DNA of 64,000 nucleotides from the NCBI GenBank assembly GCA_964586225.1, contig CAZPHD010000003.1, forward strand, positions 62,001-126,000, given 5' to 3'. Below the pieces are notes generated by a model. The model did not search any database. It was not told the DNA's origin and worked only from the letters and a program-made list of their open reading frames with translations. Origin of the DNA: JANJUB01 sp964586225 (GTDB taxonomy: Bacteria > Armatimonadota > Fimbriimonadia > Fimbriimonadales > Fimbriimonadaceae). The stretch's first letter is position 1. Each line of letters opens with the position of its first letter. Made by a program: the position numbers and the translations under genes. Below are positions 17,562 to 27,181 of the stretch, in pieces.

Positions 17562-18911
17562 TCAGTTGCGGGTGAAACTCGACACCGGGCTAACCGAAAG
17601 CGCGTCGTTGCCGTCCCGAGTATCGGCCGCAACGACCAAGTAGTAGTAGGTGCCGTTTCCGAGCGCGGGTCCCGAGTAGGTGAGCGACGTCCCGGTGGTC
17701 GTTGCGTCGTTCAGTTCGCTCTGCGACTGCGGCCACATCGGGCTCACGCCAAAGTCAGGCATTCGATCATAGACATACACCGTGTACTTCTCCGCACCGG
17801 AAGCGACGTTCCAGTTGAACCGCACCGTGCCGCCGACGTTGGTCGGGTTCCGGAGCGTGAGATCGCCGATCGGCCGCACGCCAAAACGGTTGGAGAAGCC
17901 GCTCTCGCTGTTGTTAGTTTCGGGGTAGCGCACGTTTAGGCAGGTGATCTCATAGAAGTAAGCCAGTCCTTCGCGGAGCGTCGGGTCCTGATCAGCGAAG
18001 AAGCCAGCCAGCGGATCGCGCAGGAACTCGATGCCCTGCGTGGTGCCTTGAGCGTCACGCCCTCGGTAGATGCCATAGCCGAGAAGCGAGGCATTCTCAA
18101 TTGGGGTCCAGTACAGGTCCACTTCGATCCAGTTGCCCAGTGCGGTAACGAGCGGCTTGCGGGTCTTCGCGGCGCGCGCGGCCCGGCGAGGGTCGAGCAT
18201 TTGCTTGATGGCCTCGTGGGTTTGGGCAACCTTCGGCGATCGCGTTACTTCTCGAGGCGAAGTCCAAGCCACGGCTCCGAGGTCGTTGGGCGGGTTGAAA
18301 CCGATATCGCGCGGGTTCGATAGGACGTAATCCTGTCGTCGCGCTTCTCGTACGTTGAACGTGGCTGAGTCTAGGTCGGAGTCGTAGCCGAGCGCACTCG
18401 CCTGGATCGAATAGGCTCGTCCTGGGTGGATCGCGCGAATCGTGTAGCGGCCGTCTCGGTCGGTGACGGCCATCAGGCTACTGAGCTCACCCGAGTTCGC
18501 AAACACGCGGGCCCCTTCGACGGGATCGCCAAATCGGTTGCGAACAACCCCGGTTAGGCTCGCCTGTTGGTCAGAGCGGCTCATGACGATATTGCAGCTC
18601 TTCGAGGCTTCGTTGGCAAACACGGCAATCACGTTCTCGCCGTAGTACAGCACCCCGTTGATCCTGATCTCAGCCGAGATGCGGGAGTTACCTTCCTTCA
18701 CCTTGGTGAGCAGGAACGCGCCGGTTGAGTTGGTCTCCGTGACCGCTGAGCGATCGTTGTTTGCGAAGATCAGGGCGCCGCGCACCGCTTCGCCCGAAAG
18801 GTCGGTGACGTTGCCGGCGACCGTGCCGTTACCGCGGCTGGAGTCGCCGCCACTGCATGCCAAGACGACTGCGAGGGCCACGAGGCCTGAAATCCACTTC
18901 ACCGTGTTCAC
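17562..18911 (-). CDS. Lipoprotein with CarboxypepD_reg-like and fibronectin-like domains
   Basis: A 449-residue exported protein. The lipobox is VVLACSGGDSS (cysteine near residue 19). Two carboxypeptidase-regulatory-like beta sandwiches follow (GTVAGNVTDLSGEAVRGA and TGVVRNRFGDPVEGARV, about residues 28-190). The C-terminal half has fibronectin-III-like strands, including VRFNWNVASGAEKYTVYVYD and a GNGTYYYLVVAAD strand. This layout is common in surface-anchored adhesion or scaffold proteins; no enzyme motif is present. It begins 30 bp after ctpA and is probably part of the same transcript. Confidence 0.68.
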   Translation of the reverse strand: MNTVKWISGLVALAVVLACSGGDSSRGNGTVAGNVTDLSGEAVRGALIFANNDRSAVTETNSTGAFLLTKVKEGNSRISAEIRINGVLYYGENVIAVFANEASKSCNIVMSRSDQQASLTGVVRNRFGDPVEGARVFANSGELSSLMAVTDRDGRYTIRAIHPGRAYSIQASALGYDSDLDSATFNVREARRQDYVLSNPRDIGFNPPNDLGAVAWTSPREVTRSPKVAQTHEAIKQMLDPRRAARAAKTRKPLVTALGNWIEVDLYWTPIENASLLGYGIYRGRDAQGTTQGIEFLRDPLAGFFADQDPTLREGLAYFYEITCLNVRYPETNNSESGFSNRFGVRPIGDLTLRNPTNVGGTVRFNWNVASGAEKYTVYVYDRMPDFGVSPMWPQSQSELNDATTTGTSLTYSGPALGNGTYYYLVVAADTRDGNDALSVSPVSSFTRN

Positions 18912-18941
18912 GTTATGCAGACGCCCCTCCTTCGGGCGGGT

Positions 18942-20195
18942 TTACATTTTGTTTTGAAGAACCTCGAGCGCCCTTTGCAGTTGGGCATCCGACTTCGGAT
19001 CGCCAAGGATGACTTCCTTGGTCTGATCAAGCGCCACCTTAACGTCGGGCTGGAGTCCGCCGCTCACGTATTGCTGGTCCTCGTCCACCTTGCGGCTGAT
19101 GTCGCGTCCGCTCGGCAAGAAGTACCGCGCGATCGTGAGTTTGACGCTGGCCGAGTCGATCAGCGGAATCACATTCTGCACCGACGCTTTGCCGTAAGAG
19201 TGCTCGCCGACGAGGGTGGCTCTTCCGTAATCCTGCAACACTCCCGCGAAGATCTCAGACGCGCTCGCCGATTCCTCGTTCTGAAGCACCACGATGGGCA
19301 GGTTCGAACTGACGGTCACGCCGCCGCCGCTCGTGGTGACGACCTCTTCCGCACCTCGGCGGCCCTTCATCTTCACGACGACCTTCTTCTCAACGAAGCG
19401 CGAAAGCATGTCGCGGGCGGTTTCCAGCAACCCGCCGGGATTCCCACGAAGATCGATGACGAGGCCGCGGATGTTCTTGGCGCGCAATTTAGCCAACTCG
19501 GCGTCGAACTGATCGGTCGTCGGTTCGGCGAACTGAGCGACGCTGAGATAGCCAATGTCGGTGCCTTCCAAAACGCGCGACTCGACCGTCGGCGTTACGA
19601 TTCTCGCGCGGCGGCACGTAATCTCGATCGGTCCGGGAGCGCCGCTGCGAATGACGGTGATCTTCACCCGGGTGCCCTCCTCGCCGCGAATCGTGCCGAC
19701 GATGGCGTCGATCTCTTTGCCCGCGGTGGGCTGATCGTCGACGGCGCTAATCGTGTCACCGGCCTTGAGGCCGGCCTTGGCTGCCGGGCCACCTTCGAAG
19801 ACAACCACGACGCGCGCACCCAAGGGATCAGGCGCGAGCCGTGCGCCCACCCCGACGAAGTTCGCACGAGTCTCCAGAGAAAACTCTTGGGCCTCTCGGG
19901 GCTCCAGGAAGACCGTGTGCGGGTCGCCGAGCGACGCCATCAGGCCGCTCATCGCGGCATATTTCAGCTTCTTAGCGTCAACCGGCCGAATGTAGTCGCT
20001 CGCGATCTTGCGATAGATCTGCTCAAACTGATCACCGGGGTCGAGGCTGCGGCCGTCTGAAGAAACGCCCAGAAGCGTCGTCATGGCCTGCATTTTGGGC
20101 AGTTGGCCCGACTGAAGGTCTCGCCAGGCGTAGCCCAGCGTGAACATCAAGCCGAACAAACCCATCGCGGCCAGGGCAAGTTTGATGCTCTTCAC
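18942..20195 (-). CDS. ctpA: S41 C-terminal processing peptidase
   Basis: A 417-residue periplasmic serine protease with one N-terminal membrane helix (residues 5-25). A PDZ domain follows (VFEGGPAAKAGLKAGDTISAV, about 125-205) within the S41 core. The Ser-Lys dyad is intact: Ser in EESASASEIFAG and Lys about 25 residues later in SYGKASVQNVIP. Such proteases trim envelope proteins and degrade tagged or misfolded periplasmic substrates. Its ATG overlaps the stop of the upstream S41-like gene by 4 bp, so the two are translationally coupled; that neighbour lacks the catalytic lysine. Confidence 0.92.
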   Translation of the reverse strand: MKSIKLALAAMGLFGLMFTLGYAWRDLQSGQLPKMQAMTTLLGVSSDGRSLDPGDQFEQIYRKIASDYIRPVDAKKLKYAAMSGLMASLGDPHTVFLEPREAQEFSLETRANFVGVGARLAPDPLGARVVVVFEGGPAAKAGLKAGDTISAVDDQPTAGKEIDAIVGTIRGEEGTRVKITVIRSGAPGPIEITCRRARIVTPTVESRVLEGTDIGYLSVAQFAEPTTDQFDAELAKLRAKNIRGLVIDLRGNPGGLLETARDMLSRFVEKKVVVKMKGRRGAEEVVTTSGGGVTVSSNLPIVVLQNEESASASEIFAGVLQDYGRATLVGEHSYGKASVQNVIPLIDSASVKLTIARYFLPSGRDISRKVDEDQQYVSGGLQPDVKVALDQTKEVILGDPKSDAQLQRALEVLQNKM

Positions 20196-21442
20196 TTCGC
20201 CACCTCCGGCTTGTAGCTGCCGCGGGTCAGGGTGAAGCCGCTCCCGTCGGGTAGCCGCACCACCTCACTCACGGTCGGATCTCCGGCTACGGAACCCCCA
20301 CTGAGTTTGGCGAGCCCCTTCTCGGCCAGGGCGAGGGCGACGATTTCTGCCGCGCTAGCCGTGGTCTTGTCCACCGTGATCTCATAGGTAAGTTTCTCCG
20401 ATCTCCCGTTGACTACCGTGAGCGGAGTGGATTTCGTGCGTTCACTAACGATGTTGCCGTAGGTCCCATTCGGCGCGAGCGCACGCATCACCTCGTGCAG
20501 CAGCGACTCATCGGCGAAGGCGTTGTTCCGGAAGTCAAGCTTGACCGTTCCACTCTTCGGCAAACGAGCCTCAAGGGCCTTGCCGACGCCAGGCTGGAAG
20601 TGCACGATAAACGTGCCGTCTTGCACTACGACGGGTTCAATCCGTGTCACGCTCTTGTCAAGCTTCACCTCGACAATATCGCGCCCTCGGCGTACGGCAA
20701 GATTCATGGTGCCGTCCTTGCCGACGAGCAACCGCTCACGAGCGCGCATCGGCATGATGCTGTGTTCCATACGAACTCGAAGCGCCTCGCGGGCCTTGGT
20801 GAGGTCTTCGGCGGTCGCTTCCTTTGCGAGCACGCGGCGCTGGAGGTCGCGGAACGCCTCCAACTCATCCGAGTTCAGCACCCAGTTGCCGTTCACAGTA
20901 TCCACGACATCTCCCGGCTGCAAACCGGCATTTTCAGCGGGGCTACCGGGAATGACGGAGAAGATGACGAGCTTGGGAATGCGAATCGCGGCGGGTTGCT
21001 GAGCTCCGGGGCTACCCGTTGAACTTGTTGCGGTCTTGATAGGCGGGAGCACCAACTTGAGTTCGACCCCGATTCCCTCGTGGTTGCCGGCCCGAGCCTC
21101 CTGAAATGCCCGAAAGTTATCGGCATCCATGAAGAGCGACCGAGGATCTTCGAGGCTGCCGACCATCCCGCGCACCGCTCCGGCAATCAGCTTCTGATCA
21201 TCGCTAATTGGATCGACATACTCTCGCTTGAGCAACGCCGACATATGCTCGAAATATTGGCGCTCAGGAATCTCGGTGAAGTCCTGCGTCAGCTCACGCG
21301 AGGCCATAAGGGGGCCCGATTGCATGGACGAGCGCTGGACAAAGGGGACGTCCATCCGGTCGCGGACCATCATGCCCGCGGTTGCGGAGAGGGCCCCTCC
21401 CACCACGAAGGCGGCGGCAATCCAATGATTCTTGGTGCTCAT
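20192..21442 (-). CDS. PDZ / S41-like protein, probably catalytically inactive
   Basis: A 416-residue protein with an N-terminal membrane helix and the same architecture as ctpA: a helical N-domain (FEHMSALLKREYVDPISDDQ), a PDZ domain (VIPGSPAENAGLQPGDVVDTV) and a C-terminal S41-like fold. The serine region is kept (TTASAAEIVALALAEKG), but where ctpA has the SYGKASVQ lysine this protein has GDPTVSEVVRL, so the dyad is broken. It could be a regulatory partner of CtpA. The start at 21442 (MSTKNHW) is 8 bp after the preceding stop; upstream in-frame starts would overlap that gene. Confidence 0.72.
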   Translation of the reverse strand: MSTKNHWIAAAFVVGGALSATAGMMVRDRMDVPFVQRSSMQSGPLMASRELTQDFTEIPERQYFEHMSALLKREYVDPISDDQKLIAGAVRGMVGSLEDPRSLFMDADNFRAFQEARAGNHEGIGVELKLVLPPIKTATSSTGSPGAQQPAAIRIPKLVIFSVIPGSPAENAGLQPGDVVDTVNGNWVLNSDELEAFRDLQRRVLAKEATAEDLTKAREALRVRMEHSIMPMRARERLLVGKDGTMNLAVRRGRDIVEVKLDKSVTRIEPVVVQDGTFIVHFQPGVGKALEARLPKSGTVKLDFRNNAFADESLLHEVMRALAPNGTYGNIVSERTKSTPLTVVNGRSEKLTYEITVDKTTASAAEIVALALAEKGLAKLSGGSVAGDPTVSEVVRLPDGSGFTLTRGSYKPEVAK

Positions 21443-21450
21443 GCTGTTCT

Positions 21451-24108
21451 CTATCTTACGTCGGAGATGGGTCCAGGCGTGATCAGCTTTCTCGCCAATT
21501 TTGCGAGGTCTTCCCATCGACTCTGCGAGGCCTCGGTCAAAACTTGGGCCGGAACGGTCATTTTGGCGGATTCGGCCAGCCTCAGCCAGGCGTAAACTAC
21601 TCGGGGATGTGGGCTTGAGACCTTCAGGTCACTTGGAATCGCCGCTGCGTGCTGCTCGCGGAGAATATCGAGCGCGGTAGCGGCCACGTCGGGGTCGGCA
21701 TCATTGGCCAGGCGAACGGCCAGAGTGCGCTGGTTGGTTGACGATTCGGCCCCGGTCAGGGCAAGGTACCGCACCCCGGTTCTAGGGTCAGCGGCAATCA
21801 GGTCGATTTGCGAGGCACCGACCTTGGTGTTGAGCAATCGGGCAAACGCCGCGCCTCGAACCGGCTCGCTCGAATCCATTCGCGCCACCTCTTGCAGTCG
21901 TGCCAACACCGCATCTTGTTCCAGACGGATGCGGCTCACGACCTCGTAACGTACCGAGGGTTCCACGTCATTCAAGAAGCTGAGCAACACGAGGTCAGCC
22001 TCACGGAAGGATTGACGTGAGAGCGCTTCTACCGCCCGCCCTCGGACCCACGGGCTCTTCATGTGCAGAAGCACCGTTAGATCGGCCATGATGCTGCGCT
22101 CGTTGACGGTGGGCATGGCCTGGGCCGCCATGCCCTTCGAGAACTCGCTGAGCCCGAACTGGGTAGCCCGGCGCAGCCCTGCGATCGCTTCGGCCGAGCC
22201 ATCTCGCCGGAGCAGGTTACACGCGACCATGGCAATCCGAGAGTTAAAGTGGGAGGCCAACGGAACGATCGCGGCGACGGGTGGACGGCTCATCGGCCGT
22301 TCGGCAAAGTAGGTCAATGCGTTCAGGCGAACCAAATCACTAGCGTCGGCGAGGAGCTTCTCAACCGACCCGCGATCGGCGTCTCCAGCCTGGGCGATGA
22401 ACCGCGCGCGATCGTCGGCGAGCGTTGAATCGGCGGCTGGCGTGATGGGCTTGGGTGGTGCGACGAACGGGGTGACGTCGGCGGAAGCCGTTTCGCGAAG
22501 TTCGAAGTCGTCAATGAGGAGCGTGGGCAGACCACTGGGTGAAAAGTCGGGTTTGCCGCCAGGAGGCCGCAAGTACACCGCCCGAACGCGCTTCGAGACG
22601 TGCTTCCCGATCTCAATAACCACCTTTTGCCAGGCCGGCTCAGACCGCACGGCCAACCACGGCACATGCTCGCCCCGCGCGTTCTCATCAACCGTCGTGC
22701 CGAAGAGCCGCACCGCACCCCCTTCATTGTTGCCGGTCTCGAAGTAGAGCTCAACAGGCCAAACGGTTGATCGCGGCTTGATCCAGAACTCCAGATACTT
22801 CTTCTCGGCCGGGTCAAAAGCCCCGACGGTGCGTAAGGCACCACTCCGCCGGGCCGAAACCTCCTGAATCTCGGCGACCGAGCCCCGGTCGGCATCGCCC
22901 GCCGTTTTGGCCGTGAACCCGCCGCGCCGTCCAAGTTTCTCGGCTTGCCCAGGAGCAAAGTTGAAAGACAGGGCGGGGTAGATCTCCGGATCTAGATTGG
23001 GCTTGGAAGGCGCCACCGGTAGGTTGGCGCGCGGCGGTCCATCAAAAACGAGATAGGTTCGCCCCCAGAGTTCAATGGTGGCCGCCACTTTCGCATCTGA
23101 GTTGCTCGCCATCCAGTCACCCAGGCTGAGCGGCACCAGCGAGTAGTTACCGACCGGCTGGATTCCAGGAGCAGCCGCTTGCGGAACATCGGTGAGCTTC
23201 GAAGCCGTCCACCGGGGCAAGGCCGTCCACACGTTGTGCTTGACGGCGTCCCATGATTGCCGGGCGGCTTCAGGCGTCGGAAGTCGATCGCCGTAGGATC
23301 CCGGCTCAAAAAAGCTCCTCGGCACGATCTGAGCGAGGTTCGGAATCGGGATCCCACCGCCGTCACTGAGCGGACTTCCGATGGGCCATGCGACCGATGC
23401 GGGGACTTGGAAGCCTTCTTGGCGAAGGTGGTGCGTGAACGTAGCAAGCCAGGCGGTGTAAAGCGCACGGGCCGTCTGACCCGGGCGGGCGTGGTCGGCA
23501 TGGCGATAATAGGCCAGCGAGGCATAAGGTAGGCCGTTCGTCACGCCGAGCAGTTCGCGATTGACTTGCGCCGGATGGACGAAGAGCACCGAACGATGCC
23601 CGTTCGGAACGCGGGGTCGCAAGTAGCCCTCCAGCATCGCCCGATCCATCAGATCGGCCTCGTTGCCAAAATAGACGTCTTCATTAAACGTCCAGGTCGG
23701 CTGAACCCTAAGCGCCCCCCCACTCGCAATTCGCACCATGTTCACGAAGAGCGCGACTTCTCGCTCGAGGTCTCTCAGATCTTCGGTGAAGAAGTCGGCT
23801 CGGCGATGCCACGTGTAGTTGTCCCTGCGGATCAGATCGGTTCGATCGAAGACGACGATCTCGACGGGCCAATTCAGCGCGTTTGCGGGGTTGGGCGCGG
23901 TGACGGCGAACGGTTCCCAGCGGGTGCTGGCCTCGCTCGCGACGACGCGCTCGCCCACCACAATTGCCCCGTTGGACAAAGCGGGGTCCCGGTTCGGAAT
24001 CCAAGTGGGCAGCGTCGGCTGGATGATTCGACCGGCCAGCGTCACGGGCTGGAGTGGCGCGGCCTGGGCGCTGATCGCGAAGGCGAGGATCGAGATCAGC
24101 GCACTCAT
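21451..24108 (-). CDS. Secreted protein with C-terminal HEAT-like repeats
   Basis: An 885-residue protein with a signal peptide (cleaved near residue 16, AISAQA). The N-terminal two thirds are mixed beta, including a jelly-roll-like section (KKYLEFWIKPRSTVWPVELY to LLIDDFELRE) resembling carbohydrate-binding modules. The last third is HEAT-like: SDLVRLNALTYFAE, WVRGRAVEALSRQSF, EPSVRYEVVSRIRLEQD, EPVRGAAFARLLN. A nine-residue string, AGDADRGSV, occurs twice, before each of these regions. No named family is recognised. It begins 2 bp after mtnP and stops 8 bp before the S41-like gene, in one transcript. Confidence 0.65.
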   Translation of the reverse strand: MSALISILAFAISAQAAPLQPVTLAGRIIQPTLPTWIPNRDPALSNGAIVVGERVVASEASTRWEPFAVTAPNPANALNWPVEIVVFDRTDLIRRDNYTWHRRADFFTEDLRDLEREVALFVNMVRIASGGALRVQPTWTFNEDVYFGNEADLMDRAMLEGYLRPRVPNGHRSVLFVHPAQVNRELLGVTNGLPYASLAYYRHADHARPGQTARALYTAWLATFTHHLRQEGFQVPASVAWPIGSPLSDGGGIPIPNLAQIVPRSFFEPGSYGDRLPTPEAARQSWDAVKHNVWTALPRWTASKLTDVPQAAAPGIQPVGNYSLVPLSLGDWMASNSDAKVAATIELWGRTYLVFDGPPRANLPVAPSKPNLDPEIYPALSFNFAPGQAEKLGRRGGFTAKTAGDADRGSVAEIQEVSARRSGALRTVGAFDPAEKKYLEFWIKPRSTVWPVELYFETGNNEGGAVRLFGTTVDENARGEHVPWLAVRSEPAWQKVVIEIGKHVSKRVRAVYLRPPGGKPDFSPSGLPTLLIDDFELRETASADVTPFVAPPKPITPAADSTLADDRARFIAQAGDADRGSVEKLLADASDLVRLNALTYFAERPMSRPPVAAIVPLASHFNSRIAMVACNLLRRDGSAEAIAGLRRATQFGLSEFSKGMAAQAMPTVNERSIMADLTVLLHMKSPWVRGRAVEALSRQSFREADLVLLSFLNDVEPSVRYEVVSRIRLEQDAVLARLQEVARMDSSEPVRGAAFARLLNTKVGASQIDLIAADPRTGVRYLALTGAESSTNQRTLAVRLANDADPDVAATALDILREQHAAAIPSDLKVSSPHPRVVYAWLRLAESAKMTVPAQVLTEASQSRWEDLAKLARKLITPGPISDVR

Positions 24109-24110
24109 GA

Positions 24111-24956
24111 TTAGTCGAGGACCTCAAAGAGCCGGATGTCGTCGGGACTCTGCGCATGACCATCCCCTCGGCTAAACTCAAGGCCTTGGCGTGCACCGAG
24201 CGTCGACAGGTCAGCGGGCATGCTACCGATCAACTCTAGGACAACGCCCTTGATCCGCTCGGCATTCTTGGTGAACACCTCGAGCACATCGTGGGCGTTC
24301 ACGGCTTCGGTTCCCGTAAACACACCGCTATCGTAGTCCGTGATGAGCGAAATGTTGACAACCGCCATGCCCAGTTCGCGGCAGAGGTAGGCCTCGGGAT
24401 ATTGCGTCATGTTGATGACTTCCCAGCCGGCGTCGTGGAACCACTTGCTTTCACTCTTGGTGCTGAACCGCGGGCCCTGAATGACGACTACGGTGCCGCC
24501 GTCGTGGCACTCGATGCCGTGATTGCGAATCGCCTTAACCGCCAGTTCTCGAAGGACCGGGCTGTAGGTTTCAGCGGGCGAGATGTGGGTCACGATAGGC
24601 CCATCGTAGAAAGTGTCGGCCCGGCCATTGGTGCGATCCACAAACTGGTCGCAAACGACAAAGTCTCCGGGCTTAACGTGCGGCTGGAGCGAACCCGCTG
24701 CACAGGGGCTGATGATCGCCTGCACGCCCAGCGAGCGCATCGCCCATACGTTCGCGCGGAAGTTGATCTTGTGCGGCGGAATCGTGTGATTCCGGCCGTG
24801 TCGAGGCAGAAACGCCACGCGACGGCCATTCACGGTCGCCAGCATCAGGCTATCGCTCGGCGGGCCATACGGGGTGTCGACCTTGACCTCGCGAACATCC
24901 GAAAGCAGGCTATAAAAGCCTGAACCACCAAAAACACCAATTTCAGCTTTGCTCAT
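24111..24956 (-). CDS. mtnP: S-methyl-5'-thioadenosine phosphorylase
   Basis: A 281-residue cytosolic enzyme that cleaves methylthioadenosine with phosphate, giving adenine and 5-methylthioribose-1-phosphate for methionine salvage. Family blocks: GVFGGSGFYSLL at the N-terminus, LPRHGRNHTIPPHKINFRAN (phosphate and base pocket), the SPCAAGSL segment, VVIQGPRFSTKSE and the substrate-selecting NMTQYPEAYLCRELGM. The NMTxxPE block is as in MTAP rather than plain purine nucleoside phosphorylase. Length is normal. No other methionine-salvage genes adjoin it; it sits inside a minus-strand run between a binding-protein gene and secreted proteins. Confidence 0.93.
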   Translation of the reverse strand: MSKAEIGVFGGSGFYSLLSDVREVKVDTPYGPPSDSLMLATVNGRRVAFLPRHGRNHTIPPHKINFRANVWAMRSLGVQAIISPCAAGSLQPHVKPGDFVVCDQFVDRTNGRADTFYDGPIVTHISPAETYSPVLRELAVKAIRNHGIECHDGGTVVVIQGPRFSTKSESKWFHDAGWEVINMTQYPEAYLCRELGMAVVNISLITDYDSGVFTGTEAVNAHDVLEVFTKNAERIKGVVLELIGSMPADLSTLGARQGLEFSRGDGHAQSPDDIRLFEVLD

Positions 24957-24967
24957 TCAACTTCCTT

Positions 24968-25828
24968 CTAACGTTTGACGGACTGCGCGAGATCGCTCAC
25001 TCGCTTGATAAAGCGTTCGACATAAGCACCACGGCGCAGAACGACGTTGGGGTTGGTGCCAAACACCCGCGCGCTCTTGATCGCGCGCATTTGCGCAAAT
25101 CGCGGATCATCCAGCACGGCGTCGGGGGTTCCCGAGACGATGATGACCTCTGGATCCATCTTGATGAACGATTCGGCATTGAGGGTCACAAACTGCTTGC
25201 CCGCCGGACCGACCGGCTCGGCACCGCCCGACCGAACAACGTCGGCAATGAATCCCTCAGTGCCCGCGATCATGTGCTCACCCCCGGAGCCACCCATCAG
25301 AACCGCCATCGTCACCGCTGGCTTGGGGGCGGCCGCCATCGCGGTCTGACGCTCCCTCATGATGCGGTCCACGTACTCCGAACCCAGCGTCTCCGCCTGC
25401 GTGAACTTCCCGAAATCGTAGATCATGTCGCAGAACTCGGCCACACTGTCGCCTTTGCTCAGCGGATACGTGTCGATCCCAAGTTCCTTGAACTTCTCGA
25501 TGTCGGAGGGCTGGAACAGGTCAGGGTCGTACATCACGCCGTCGGGCTTGATCTTTGCGATCTGCTCGTAGTCGGGCTTGAGACCCTTCATTACGACAGG
25601 CTTATCTTTGACCGTCGCAGGCTGATCACAACTCTCCGACCGACCTGCTATCTCTCTCAGAAAGATCATCGCGGCGATCTCTGTCGAACTTGGCGATAAG
25701 GAAACGACGGTCTTATAAACCTTGGGGGCCGATTTCTTGCCCATCTGGGGAGTGTCGTTGCCACACCCGCTGACGAGCGCGCCGAGCATCAGAGCCGACA
25801 ACGCCAAACTCGCGAATCGCATAGGCAT
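24968..25828 (-). CDS. BtuF/FecB-type ABC transporter substrate-binding lipoprotein
   Basis: A 286-residue lipoprotein (signal ending LVSGC, cysteine near residue 21) with the periplasmic binding protein fold of the cobalamin/iron-siderophore class. The N-lobe begins KTVVSLSPSSTEIAAMI, and LKPDYEQIAKIKPDGVMYD is the characteristic linker region. The C-lobe has GTPDAVLDDPRFAQMRAIKSARVFG. Such proteins deliver B12 or ferric siderophores to an ABC permease, but no permease or ATPase gene lies nearby, so the ligand is unassigned. The start at 25828 gives the best lipoprotein signal. It follows argD by 47 bp. Confidence 0.82.
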   Translation of the reverse strand: MPMRFASLALSALMLGALVSGCGNDTPQMGKKSAPKVYKTVVSLSPSSTEIAAMIFLREIAGRSESCDQPATVKDKPVVMKGLKPDYEQIAKIKPDGVMYDPDLFQPSDIEKFKELGIDTYPLSKGDSVAEFCDMIYDFGKFTQAETLGSEYVDRIMRERQTAMAAAPKPAVTMAVLMGGSGGEHMIAGTEGFIADVVRSGGAEPVGPAGKQFVTLNAESFIKMDPEVIIVSGTPDAVLDDPRFAQMRAIKSARVFGTNPNVVLRRGAYVERFIKRVSDLAQSVKR

Positions 25829-25875
25829 GATTGTGGCCCGGTCGGGGTCCTTATTGCTTCGCCAAACCTGCATGT

Positions 25876-27048
25876 TTAGTGGGAACCGGTCCGGGTGACG
25901 GCAAGTTCCGTGAAGGCGGATCGTAGCTTGTCGAGGGCCGTGTCCACCTGCTCAGCGGTCACGATCAGCGGCGGGACAAACCGAAGCGTCGTGTCGTCGG
26001 TTGCGTTAAAGATGATTCCGTTCTCAATGCCCCATTTCACGACGTCACGGGCAATTGGGCGGTCAAGGACGGCGCCTCGCATGAGGCCGTGGCCGCGCAC
26101 TTCGACGATCGGCCGGCCGATGCTCTTCAACCCGCTGGCGAGTTGGTCGCCGCGGTCGAAGGCATTCTGGAGCAGTTGCTCGCGCTCGATCGTTTCGATC
26201 ACGGTCAGGGCCACCGCACAGACCAGGGCGTTGCCGCCATACGTGCTGCCGTGCTCGCCATGCTGCAGGACGTTGGCCGCTTCCCCATAGGCTAAACAGG
26301 CCCCGATGGGAACCCCAGACCCAAGTCCCTTGGCGAGTGCCACCAGATCGGGTTGGATGCCATAACGCTGACACGCCAGCCAATAGCCAGTTCGTCCCAT
26401 CCCGGTCTGGACCTCGTCGATGATGAGAAGGGCACCCGCCTGGGTGGCGATGGCGCGCGCCGCTTGCAGGAACTCTCCGGTCAGCGTGGTCAGGCCTCCT
26501 TCGCCTTGGATCGGCTCGAGGATGATAGCGGCGGTCTGCGGCCCGACCGCCGACGCAAGGGCCTGGATGTCGTTGGCAGGCACGCTGCAGAATCCCGGCA
26601 CTAACGGCCGAAACGGATCCTGATACTTGGGCTGCATGGTCGCGCTGAGGGCCCCAAGGGTTCGGCCGTGGAAGCTTCGATTGAGCGCGACAACTTCTGT
26701 TCGATTCGGTTGGCCCCGCTTCTTGGCGATCTTGAGCGCCGCTTCCACCGCTGTTGCCCCGCAATTGGCAAAGAACGTCCGATCGCAGCCGGTGACGTCG
26801 TGCAGCTTTGCCGAAAGCCGCGCTTGCGGCTCGGTCAAGAGGTTGTTCGAGGTGTGAATCAGCGTACTGGCTTGTCGAGTGAGGGTCTCAACCATCGCCG
26901 GATGGGCATGACCAAGTTGGTTGACGGCGATGCCTGCCAAGAAATCGAGGTAGCGGTTGCCCTCGCTGTCCCAAATCCAGCAACCTTCTCCACGCACGAA
27001 GAGCGGCGCCTGGCGGCGATACGTCGCGAGCACGTATTGAGCGTCCAT
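25876..27048 (-). CDS. argD: Acetylornithine aminotransferase
   Basis: A 390-residue PLP-dependent class III aminotransferase that transfers the amino group from glutamate to N-acetylglutamate semialdehyde in arginine synthesis (and can act on succinyl-diaminopimelate). The PLP lysine lies in LVALAKGLGSGVPIGA, preceded by the cofactor aspartate in LLIIDEVQTGMGRTG; FANCGATAVEAALK and SFHGRTLGALS are family blocks. The ATG at 27048 gives the usual N-terminus (YVLATYRRQAPLFVRGEG). A TTG at 27117 is in frame but adds 23 atypical residues. A second class III aminotransferase, rocD-like, lies at 36.3 kb. Confidence 0.9.
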   Translation of the reverse strand: MDAQYVLATYRRQAPLFVRGEGCWIWDSEGNRYLDFLAGIAVNQLGHAHPAMVETLTRQASTLIHTSNNLLTEPQARLSAKLHDVTGCDRTFFANCGATAVEAALKIAKKRGQPNRTEVVALNRSFHGRTLGALSATMQPKYQDPFRPLVPGFCSVPANDIQALASAVGPQTAAIILEPIQGEGGLTTLTGEFLQAARAIATQAGALLIIDEVQTGMGRTGYWLACQRYGIQPDLVALAKGLGSGVPIGACLAYGEAANVLQHGEHGSTYGGNALVCAVALTVIETIEREQLLQNAFDRGDQLASGLKSIGRPIVEVRGHGLMRGAVLDRPIARDVVKWGIENGIIFNATDDTTLRFVPPLIVTAEQVDTALDKLRSAFTELAVTRTGSH

Positions 27049-27181
27049 GTCGCGGATCTGAGCGGGATTCACGCTCCAATTGTGGGCGATCCGAAGAATT
27101 CTTTGCGTCCTGTGCAACCGTTTCTGAGTTCAAAGCGTCTAGAGGGTATGCCCTAGGGTAGCAATTCGCGACCCAACGTGG

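Noticed and set aside
18915..20060. 381-codon reading frame antisense to ctpA
   Set aside because: Arg/His-rich shadow; ctpA has intact catalytic residues.
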